Both the position numbers and the translations under genes were made by a program. A stretch of DNA of 64,000 nt from SFWF01 sp045638145 (GTDB taxonomy: Bacteria; Bacillota; Clostridia; Oscillospirales; Acutalibacteraceae). The stretch's first letter is position 1. Every line of letters begins with the position of its first letter. The stretch covers positions 177,427 to 241,426 of the forward strand of contig JAZUAU010000024.1 of assembly GCA_045638145.1 (NCBI GenBank), written 5' to 3'. The notes below the pieces were generated by a model, which was not told the DNA's origin, ran no database searches, and worked only from the letters and a program-made list of their open reading frames with translations. Shown one piece after another: positions 41,957-48,610 of this stretch.

Positions 41957-42012
41957 AGGCATTAGGCACTAGGCAATAGTAAAGGTGTTGCCAAAGGCAA
42001 CTAAATTATAAG
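41957..42012 (+). repeat. Half copy of a modular palindromic element before pyrE
   Basis: An end-word GGCATTAGGCACTAGGCA is followed by GTGTTGCC-AAA-GGCAAC-TAAATT. This mirrors the left half of the full elements (tandem word, then a GTG-hairpin, then TAAT). The same CACTAGG word occurs before rimM at 30290-30310. Confidence 0.55.
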
Positions 42013-42022
42013 GAGAATTGAA

Positions 42023-42676
42023 ATGGAAGGCTATAAGAGAGAATTTATACAGTTTTTAGAGGGTGCAGGCGTGCTGAAGTTTGGCGATTTTACCGCAAAG
42101 TCGGGCAGAAAAATTCCCTACTTCATTAATGCCGGCGACATTAAGACCGGTGACCAGATTTGCAAGCTCGGTGAGTTCTATGCAAAGGCTTATTTTGAGA
42201 AGATTGGCAAGAAGAAAACTGTGCTTTACGGACCTGCATATAAGGGAATCCCGATTGCCGTATCGGTTGCAACTGCTCTTTCCCGCGAGGGTATCGACGT
42301 TCCCTTCTTCTTTAACCGCAAGGAGGAAAAGGACCACGGTGAGGGTGGAGTTTTCGTAGGATATAAGCCGCAGGGCGAGGACATCGTCATTGTTGAGGAT
42401 GTTATCACCGCAGGCACCGCAATCAGAGAGAGTATGGAAATTCTCTCTTCTCTCAAAGATTCAAAAGTTGCCGCAGTTTTCGTAATGGTTGACAGAAAAG
42501 AAAAAGGCAAAACTGACAAGAGCGCTATGGCAGAGGTTGGCGAGGAGTTCGGCTTCCCCGTTTACTCGGTAGTTGATGTATATGACATTATCGAATACCT
42601 TGAGGAAGACGAGAAAAACCCCGAAAATGTTGACAGAATCAAGGCGTATCTTGAAATTAACGGAGCAAAGGAATAG
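42023..42676 (+). CDS. pyrE: Orotate phosphoribosyltransferase
   Basis: A 217-residue type I phosphoribosyltransferase joining orotate and PRPP to OMP. It contains LYGPAYKGIPIAVSVATAL and the PRPP-binding signature IVIVEDVITAGTAIRESM, with FFNRKEEKDHGEGG as the catalytic flexible loop. AAGGAG lies 7 bases before the ATG. It is separated from pyrF by the palindrome and half-repeat but remains in the operon. Confidence 0.95.
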   Translation: MEGYKREFIQFLEGAGVLKFGDFTAKSGRKIPYFINAGDIKTGDQICKLGEFYAKAYFEKIGKKKTVLYGPAYKGIPIAVSVATALSREGIDVPFFFNRKEEKDHGEGGVFVGYKPQGEDIVIVEDVITAGTAIRESMEILSSLKDSKVAAVFVMVDRKEKGKTDKSAMAEVGEEFGFPVYSVVDVYDIIEYLEEDEKNPENVDRIKAYLEINGAKE

Positions 42677-42681
42677 AATTT

Positions 42682-43596
42682 ATGAGAAGTTTAATTGATA
42701 TTCTCGACCTTTCCACTACAGAAATTGACGAGCTGATTTTAAAGGCTAACGATATAATAGCAAGTCCCGAAAAATACGCTCACAAGTGCCAGGATAAAAA
42801 GCTTGCAACCCTCTTTTTCGAGCCCTCCACCCGTACCCGTCTTTCCTTTGAGGCGGCCATGTACGAGCTTGGTGGAAATGTGCTCGGCTTTTCGGAGGCG
42901 CAGTCATCCTCCTCTGCAAAGGGCGAAAGCGTTGCCGATACCGTAAAGGTTGTAGGCTACTATGCCGACATAATCGCAATGCGCCACCCGAAAGAGGGCG
43001 CACCCCTTGTTGCCTCGATGAACACCGATGTTCCGGTAATTAACGCAGGGGACGGTGGCCACAATCACCCGACCCAGACCCTGACAGACCTGCTCACAAT
43101 CAGCCGTGAAAAGGGTCGTTTCGACGGACTTACCGTCGGCTTCTGCGGAGATCTGAAATTCGGCAGAACGGTTCATTCGCTCATCGGTGCACTCTCGCGC
43201 TACAATAACGTTCGCTTCATACTTATCTCTCCCTCCGAGCTTACAATTCCCGAATACCTTAAAAAAGAGGTTCTCGAAGCTCGTAATATAGAGTTTATTG
43301 AGACTACCGACCTTGAAAAATATATGCCCGAGCTTGACATTCTCTATATGACCCGCGTTCAGAGAGAGCGCTTCTTCAATGAGCAGGATTATATCCGACT
43401 CAAGGACAGCTATATTCTAAACCCCGAGAAGCTCCAAAATGCAAAGGCCGACCTTTCTATTCTTCATCCCCTGCCGAGAGTAAACGAGATTGCGGTAGCG
43501 GTGGATAAAGACCCGAGGGCTAAGTATTTCGAACAGGCGAAGAACGGAAAATACATAAGAATGGCACTTATTTTAAAGCTTTTGGAGGTAGAATAA
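42682..43596 (+). CDS. pyrB: Aspartate carbamoyltransferase catalytic subunit
   Basis: A 304-residue ATCase catalytic chain forming carbamoyl-aspartate. The carbamoyl-phosphate motif FEPSTRTRLSFEAAM and the aspartate-binding HNHPTQTLTDLLTI region are intact, with HPLPRVNEI late in the chain. AAAGGA lies 9 bases before the ATG. Directly followed by pyrI, so a class B dodecamer under CTP/ATP control is expected. Confidence 0.96.
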   Translation: MRSLIDILDLSTTEIDELILKANDIIASPEKYAHKCQDKKLATLFFEPSTRTRLSFEAAMYELGGNVLGFSEAQSSSSAKGESVADTVKVVGYYADIIAMRHPKEGAPLVASMNTDVPVINAGDGGHNHPTQTLTDLLTISREKGRFDGLTVGFCGDLKFGRTVHSLIGALSRYNNVRFILISPSELTIPEYLKKEVLEARNIEFIETTDLEKYMPELDILYMTRVQRERFFNEQDYIRLKDSYILNPEKLQNAKADLSILHPLPRVNEIAVAVDKDPRAKYFEQAKNGKYIRMALILKLLEVE

Positions 43597-44013
43597 ATGA
43601 TAGTCTCCCCTATTGAAAACGGAATTGTACTTGACCATATCAAGGCAGGCAGAGGCATGGAGCTTTACCGCGCTTTAAACCTCGACAAGCTCGACTGCAC
43701 CGTTGCTCTCATTACAAATGCAGACTCACTCAAAATGGGTAAAAAGGACATTATCAAGATAAACGAGGTTATTGACCTTGACCTTCAGATAATCGGATAT
43801 ATCGACCCCGGTGTAACGGTAAACTTTATAACCAACACCAAAAACCGCAAGCGCGAGAAGATTGAGCCTCCGAGAGAGATAACCGGTATCATCCGCTGCA
43901 AAAACCCCCGCTGTATTACAACGGTTGAACAGGAGCTCCCCCAAATCTTCCGCCTGACCGACAAGGAAAATATGGTTTATCGATGCATATACTGTGAATC
44001 GAAAGCAAAATAA
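43597..44013 (+). CDS. pyrI: Aspartate carbamoyltransferase regulatory subunit
   Basis: A 138-residue PyrI. An N-terminal nucleotide-binding domain contains GIVLDHIKAGRGMELYRAL and the C-terminal zinc domain has Cys pairs CKNPRC and CIYC with the expected spacing. It binds CTP/UTP (inhibition) or ATP (activation) in the enteric enzyme. GGAGG lies 8 bases before the ATG, which follows the pyrB stop directly. It ends the operon. Confidence 0.95.
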   Translation: MIVSPIENGIVLDHIKAGRGMELYRALNLDKLDCTVALITNADSLKMGKKDIIKINEVIDLDLQIIGYIDPGVTVNFITNTKNRKREKIEPPREITGIIRCKNPRCITTVEQELPQIFRLTDKENMVYRCIYCESKAK

Positions 44014-44037
44014 AAGAGAGCCATAAGGCTCTCTTTT
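44012..44037 (+). terminator. Terminator of the pyr operon
   Basis: Arms AAAAGAGAGCC and GGCTCTCTTTT around ATAA, overlapping the pyrI stop codon by two bases and followed by ATTTTG. Confidence 0.9.
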
Positions 44038-44044
44038 ATTTTGT

Positions 44045-44211
44045 AATGCAGAATTCAGAATGCAGAATGCAGAATTTAGGTGTGACTACGTCACATATAT
44101 TTACGATACGAAAAACGATATATTGCTATTAACAATTTATATTTACTCGTATCGTAGTTACATGTCCGAAGGACACAATAATTCTGAATTCTGAACTCTG
44201 AATTCTGCATT
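44045..44211 (+). repeat. Modular palindromic element, copy A
   Basis: Order of modules: tandem end-word (ATGCAGAAT units), hairpin GTGAC-TAC-GTCAC, TACGATACGA, about 35 unique bases, TCGTATCGTA, hairpin GTCC-GAA-GGAC followed by ACA, then inverted end-word (ATTCTGAATTCTGCATT). No ORF. It lies between the pyr terminator and the terminator of the convergent importer operon. Confidence 0.8.
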
Positions 44212-44238
44212 AAAAAAGAGCCCAATGGGCTCTTTTTT
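44212..44238 (-). terminator. Terminator of the amino-acid importer operon
   Basis: Perfect 12-base arms AAAAAAGAGCCC and GGGCTCTTTTTT around AAT, adjoining the stop codon of the ATPase gene on the minus strand. Confidence 0.9.
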
Positions 44239-45019
44239 ATAACACACATTTTAGGAACTGTTGTGTTCTTGGATTCTGGGGATTCTGGAAGATTTCTTCG
44301 GGTGTGCCCTCTTCGGCAATCACACCGCCGTCCATAAAGACAACTCGGTCGGCAACCTCACGGGCAAAGCCCATTTCGTGGGTTACTACCACCATTGTCA
44401 TTCCCTCACGTGCAAGGTCTTTCATAACCTCTAATACCTCGCCTACCATTTCGGGGTCGAGTGCACTAGTCGGCTCGTCAAAGAGCATTACGTCAGGGTT
44501 CATAGCAAGAGCGCGGACAATAGCAACTCTCTGCTTTTGTCCACCCGAGAGCCTGGAAGGATATTCGTTTGCCTTATCCTCAAGACCGACTCTGCGAAGA
44601 AGTTCAAATGCTCTGGTTTCAATTTCACTCTTAATCTCGGACAATGATTTAATCGGCTCGTTATTTTGGTTGTTCCTTTTAAGGCTGCGCATTCTCTTTT
44701 TCTCAACATAAATCGGCGCAAGCATTATATTCTGCAAAACAGTTTTATTGTTAAAAAGATTAAAGTGTTGAAACACCATTCCCATCTTTTGACGGTGAAT
44801 ATTAATATCAACCTTAAGGTCTGCAATATTTACATCGTGGAAATAAATTTCGCCCGAGGTTGGGTCCTCCATACAGTTAAGGCATCGAAGGAAGGTCGAT
44901 TTGCCTGAGCCCGAGGGACCGATAACACACACTGTTTCACCCTTATTTATCTTGATGCATACATCCTTTAATACTCGGAGTTCTCCAAAAGATTTATTAA
45001 GATTAATAACTTCTATCAC
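44237..45019 (-). CDS. Polar amino-acid ABC transporter ATPase
   Basis: A 260-residue GlnQ/HisP-type ATPase. Walker A GPSGSGKSTFLRC, Q-loop MVFQHFNLF, signature LSGGQKQRVAIVRAL, Walker B DVMLFDEPTSALDPE and the switch His in VVTHEMGFA are all intact. It carries an unusual basic insertion of about 20 residues after APIYVEKK (RMRSLKRNNQNNEPIKSL), absent from typical GlnQ. Its start overlaps the permease gene by 17 bases. Last gene of the importer operon. Confidence 0.93.
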   Translation of the reverse strand: MIEVINLNKSFGELRVLKDVCIKINKGETVCVIGPSGSGKSTFLRCLNCMEDPTSGEIYFHDVNIADLKVDINIHRQKMGMVFQHFNLFNNKTVLQNIMLAPIYVEKKRMRSLKRNNQNNEPIKSLSEIKSEIETRAFELLRRVGLEDKANEYPSRLSGGQKQRVAIVRALAMNPDVMLFDEPTSALDPEMVGEVLEVMKDLAREGMTMVVVTHEMGFAREVADRVVFMDGGVIAEEGTPEEIFQNPQNPRTQQFLKCVL

Positions 45020-45713
45020 TCTTTCTCAAACTCCTTTCCATTAACTTAACAAGTCCGCTGATAATTAGGACAAGCACGATATAAATTATCGCCATTACAA
45101 GGTAGGGCACCATAAACTCATAACTGTTGGAGCCTATTCTGTTAAAGGCTACATAGAGGTCAAGCGCACCGACAAAGCTGACTACCGAGGTTTCCTTAAT
45201 GAGCGTGATAAACTCATTTCCGAGGGTCGGCAATATATTTTTAACTGCCTGCGGAATAACTATCGCCATCATTGTTTTTGAAAATGGCAAGCCCATCGCT
45301 CTGCCACCCTCCATCTGACCGGGATCTACTGAAAGAATACCGCCGCGCATTATTTCAGATATATATGCACCAGAATTCAAACCAAAAACCACTATCGCAA
45401 CTGTGACCGAGCGCATATTTATACCCATAAGCGGTAAGGCTACATAGTACGAAAGGAGAAGCTGAACAACCATCGGCGTTCCTCTAAAAAAGGCAACGTA
45501 AAAGCTGCAAATTCCGTTTAGAATCCTCGGCAAAAGCTTATACTTAGGAATAACTCTGACAGTTGCAATAAGCGTGCCGATAACGATACCGATGATAAGT
45601 CCCAAAACTGCTATTTTCACAGTATTGGCAAGGCCCTCCAAAACAGTAACATATCCCTTTGAACCGATGAAAACATCGATAAACCTATCGAATTTTACAC
45701 TAAAATTTCCCAT
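45003..45713 (-). CDS. Polar amino-acid ABC transporter permease
   Basis: A 236-residue inner-membrane permease of the HisM/GlnP type with about five to six transmembrane helices. The EAA loop that contacts the ATPase is SVDPGQMEGGRAMGLPFSKT. One copy probably works as a homodimer. It follows the binding-protein gene after a 39-base stem-loop and precedes the ATPase. Confidence 0.92.
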   Translation of the reverse strand: MGNFSVKFDRFIDVFIGSKGYVTVLEGLANTVKIAVLGLIIGIVIGTLIATVRVIPKYKLLPRILNGICSFYVAFFRGTPMVVQLLLSYYVALPLMGINMRSVTVAIVVFGLNSGAYISEIMRGGILSVDPGQMEGGRAMGLPFSKTMMAIVIPQAVKNILPTLGNEFITLIKETSVVSFVGALDLYVAFNRIGSNSYEFMVPYLVMAIIYIVLVLIISGLVKLMERSLRKSDRSY

Positions 45714-45731
45714 AAATTAAACCCTTTAAAC

Positions 45732-45770
45732 AAGGCAATAGCCCCACCACTCGGGTGAGGTTATTGCCTT
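45732..45770 (-). repeat. Intercistronic stem-loop between binding protein and permease genes
   Basis: A long imperfect stem AAGGCAATA..CC.CACC pairs with GGGTG.GG.TATTGCCTT. No strong T-run follows on the minus strand. In importer operons such hairpins protect the upstream binding-protein mRNA or attenuate the membrane genes, keeping binding protein in excess; that role is inferred. Confidence 0.7.
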
Positions 45771-45787
45771 ATTTCTTAAATAATTTT

Positions 45788-46627
45788 TTATGCAGCCTCG
45801 TTAATGGCTTCGGTGATAAACTTAGCAGGGTCAGAGTCGATAATTACATAATCGATATTTCCGTTAAGCATATCCTGGACTGCAAGTGCGCCGCTTCCGT
45901 AGCCAACACCGGTAACCTTATATCCGTCAAAGCCCCAATCTTCATCGCCTTCAACATAAAGTGCACCTGTTGTGCCGTTCTGATAGCCAATCTTCTTGGA
46001 CTCATCGAAGCTGTTGAGGATCTTAACAACGTCATCAACGGTTTTGCAATCATCAAAGGTCTTGTCATCGGATTTAACGATTATACGCTGATTTGCAGTG
46101 TAATAAGAATCAGAGAAGGTTACGAGCTCTTCACGCTCCTCGCTAATGGTAAGACCTGCCATAGCAATATCACACTTGTGCTCGCCAACGCTGAGGCAAA
46201 CTGCGTCAAATTCCATATCCTTGATAACGAGTTCAAGGTCGAGATAATCTGCAAGCATAGCTGCGATTTCCATATCGATACCGAGATACTTATCTCCATC
46301 CTTATACTCGAAAGGCTCAAACTGTGCATTTGTAGCAACAACAAGCTGATCCTTTGAGGGATCCTCTTCAGCAGAGGTTACGGGAGAGGGAGTTCCTTCG
46401 CCAAAGTACTTTTCACAAATCTCATCAAACTTTCCGTTTTCCATAATCTCCTTGATAAAAGCATTTACCTTTTCAAGAAGCTCGGGCTGATTCTTGTCAA
46501 CGCCGAAAGCATACTGCTCTTCGGTAAGGTTGATTTCGATAACCTTAGCGGTTTTCTTGCCGCCGCAGCCTGCGAAGCAGCAGATAACAAGTGCCATAGC
46601 CATAAGTAATGCGATAATCTTTTTCAT
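45788..46627 (-). CDS. Amino-acid-binding lipoprotein (SBP family 3), apparently circularly permuted
   Basis: A 279-residue binding lipoprotein: signal peptide with lipobox CFAGC (Cys21). The canonical family start QLVVATNAQFEPFEYKDGD begins only at about residue 94 and the chain stops just after VIIDSDPAKFI, where usual members continue with about 50 more residues. That missing piece (KVIEINLTEEQYAFGVDKNQ ... GKFDEICEKYFGEG) sits instead at residues 27-78, right after the lipid anchor, joined by a Pro/Ser/Glu linker. The core ligand motif TISEEREELVTFS is intact. It heads the importer operon with AGGAGG 9 bases before the ATG. Substrate is probably a polar amino acid. Confidence 0.9.
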   Translation of the reverse strand: MKKIIALLMAMALVICCFAGCGGKKTAKVIEINLTEEQYAFGVDKNQPELLEKVNAFIKEIMENGKFDEICEKYFGEGTPSPVTSAEEDPSKDQLVVATNAQFEPFEYKDGDKYLGIDMEIAAMLADYLDLELVIKDMEFDAVCLSVGEHKCDIAMAGLTISEEREELVTFSDSYYTANQRIIVKSDDKTFDDCKTVDDVVKILNSFDESKKIGYQNGTTGALYVEGDEDWGFDGYKVTGVGYGSGALAVQDMLNGNIDYVIIDSDPAKFITEAINEAA

Positions 46628-46664
46628 CTTAAATTTCCTCCTAGAGAAATTATTCTACCTCTGC

Positions 46665-46693
46665 ATTATATTCCCTCTTAGATAATAATGCAA
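46665..46693 (-). promoter_or_regulatory. Promoter of the amino-acid importer operon
   Basis: Minus strand TTGCAT, 17 bases, TATAAT, about 38 bases before the ATG. Confidence 0.75.
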
Positions 46694-46710
46694 GCTTTTT
46701 TTCAAAATTT

Positions 46711-46759
46711 GCATAAACGAGGGTGATTTTATGCAATTATGCAGGTTTTTTGTGCATAA
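46711..46759. promoter_or_regulatory. Symmetric cluster of GCATAA words, possible operator
   Basis: GCATAA occurs at 46711-46716 and 46754-46759 and inverted (TTATGC) at 46729-46734 and 46737-46742, symmetric about 46735. It lies just upstream of the importer -35 box. The TTATGCA pattern resembles arginine-repressor-type boxes, but the regulator is not identified. Confidence 0.45.
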
Positions 46760-46795
46760 TTGCCTTTATTAACAAAAAATTCATCTAATTTTTAA

Positions 46796-46823
46796 TTGAC
46801 AGTAATACTTATATAAGTATAAT
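46796..46823 (+). promoter_or_regulatory. Promoter of the ABC exporter operon with embedded palindrome
   Basis: TTGACA, 16 bases, TATAAT. A perfect 16-base palindrome with half-site ATACTTAT (46805-46820) fills the spacer and enters the -10 box, an ideal place for a MarR/GntR-type repressor. Confidence 0.7.
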
Positions 46824-46861
46824 TATAGTGTTAATATTTTACATTTAGAAGAGGCAAATTT

Positions 46862-48610
46862 ATGAAGCAATGGATTAAATACGTAAAGCCGTACCTTAAA
46901 TATTTCATACTCGGTCCTTTTTGTATGATTGTTGAGGTTATCGGTGAAATTTTAATGCCCCTATTTATTGCAATCGTGATAAACGGCTACGAGGACGGCA
47001 GTCTTACTATGGGCTCCTCGGTCGGTACGGCGGGGCTTATGATTCTTACTGCCCTTGTTATGATGGCAGGCGGTGTCGGTGGTGCATATTTTGGTGCAAA
47101 GGCATCGGTCAATTTTGCCGCTGACCTCCGCTCGGACATCTTCAAGAGGGTTCAGTGCTTCTCCTTTGCCAACATTGATAAATTCCAGACCGGCTCGCTC
47201 GTTACCCGCCTTACAAACGACGTAACCCAGCTTCAGAACTTTGTCAATATGCTGCTCCGTATGTGCCTGCGCTCCCCAGGTATGCTTATAGGCGCGATTA
47301 TTATGGCTGTTTCTATGCGACCCGACCTTTCGCTCGTGCTTCTTGTAACCTTGCCGCTTATGATTATTTCGATTTGCTTCATAATTTTCCGTGGCTTTCC
47401 CCGCTTTGAAAAAATGCAGACAAAAATCGATAACCTTAACAACACCGTTCAGGAAAATATTACCAACGTTCGCGTTGTAAAAAGCTTTGTCCGTGAAGAA
47501 AAGGAAACCCAGAAGTTTGAGGGCGCAAACGCAGAGCTAAAAAACGCAGGAATATCTGCTATGAAAAATATGATATTTATGGGTCCCGTAATGACCGTTT
47601 TTATGAATATTACCACCCTGCTCGTCCTTTGGTTTGGTGCAAATATCGTGCTTGGCGAGGCAGGCACCATCGGTGGAATGAAAATCGGCGACCTTTCGGC
47701 ATTCATTACCTATGTTTCGCAGATTCTCTCCTCCCTTATGATGGTAACCTTTATGCTTATGATGTCCTCCCGTGCGCTCGCTTCGGCAAAACGCATTAAA
47801 GAGGTGCTGAATGAGAAAATTGACCTTGATGACAAGGATGCGGCGTACCCTGAAAAGACGGTAAAAACGGGCAAAATTGAATTCAAAAATGTTGGTTTCC
47901 GCTATTTCAAAAACAGCGAGGAATCGGTGCTTGACTCGATTAACCTCACGATTAACGCGGGCGAAACGGTTGGCATTATCGGCTCTACGGGTTGCGGTAA
48001 AACTACCCTCGTTTCCCTTATCCCCCGCCTTTACGATACCGACTCGGGCGAGGTGCTTATTGACGGCGTAAACGTAAAGGATTATTCCCTTTATAATCTT
48101 CGTGAGGCGGTCGGTATGGTGCTTCAGAAGAATCTGCTTTTCTCGGGCTCAATCCGTGACAACCTCCTTTGGGGCGACGGAGAGGCAACAGATGAGGAGA
48201 TTGCAAAGGCGGCCCGATACGCCCAGGCAGAGGGCTTCATTCAAAGCTTTAAGGGCAGCTATGATACCGAGATTGAGCAGGGCGGCGTAAATGTTTCGGG
48301 CGGACAAAAGCAGAGACTTTGTATTGCCCGTGCCCTTCTTAAAAAGCCAAAAATACTGATTCTCGATGACTCGACTTCTGCGGTTGACACCGCAACCGAG
48401 GCTATGATTCGCCGCGCCTTCCGTGAAGAGCTCGAGGGCTCTACCAAAATTATTATCGCACAGAGAATCTCCTCGGTGCGCGACTGCGACAAGATTATCG
48501 TTATGAACGAGGGCAAAATTACGGGAATCGGACACCACGACGAGCTGATGGAAACCTGCACCGAATACAGTGAAATCTTCTACTCGCAGATGGATAAGGA
48601 GGGTAAATAA
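46862..48610 (+). CDS. Heterodimeric ABC exporter, subunit with degenerate catalytic site
   Basis: A 582-residue half-transporter: six transmembrane helices (about 1-320) then an ATPase domain. Walker A GSTGCGKTTLVSL (about 375) and signature VSGGQKQRL (about 477) are good, but after Walker B the catalytic Glu is Asp (LILDDSTSAVD). This is the pattern of the non-catalytic subunit in heterodimers like BmrCD or TM287/288. Relatives export drugs, lipids or peptides. Its TAA overlaps the ATG of the partner gene by one base. Confidence 0.9.
   Translation: MKQWIKYVKPYLKYFILGPFCMIVEVIGEILMPLFIAIVINGYEDGSLTMGSSVGTAGLMILTALVMMAGGVGGAYFGAKASVNFAADLRSDIFKRVQCFSFANIDKFQTGSLVTRLTNDVTQLQNFVNMLLRMCLRSPGMLIGAIIMAVSMRPDLSLVLLVTLPLMIISICFIIFRGFPRFEKMQTKIDNLNNTVQENITNVRVVKSFVREEKETQKFEGANAELKNAGISAMKNMIFMGPVMTVFMNITTLLVLWFGANIVLGEAGTIGGMKIGDLSAFITYVSQILSSLMMVTFMLMMSSRALASAKRIKEVLNEKIDLDDKDAAYPEKTVKTGKIEFKNVGFRYFKNSEESVLDSINLTINAGETVGIIGSTGCGKTTLVSLIPRLYDTDSGEVLIDGVNVKDYSLYNLREAVGMVLQKNLLFSGSIRDNLLWGDGEATDEEIAKAARYAQAEGFIQSFKGSYDTEIEQGGVNVSGGQKQRLCIARALLKKPKILILDDSTSAVDTATEAMIRRAFREELEGSTKIIIAQRISSVRDCDKIIVMNEGKITGIGHHDELMETCTEYSEIFYSQMDKEGK

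Noticed and set aside
44045..44211. CRISPR array or ordinary tandem repeat
   Set aside because: There is no regular repeat-spacer pattern; the structure is a single large palindrome with tandem words only at its ends.
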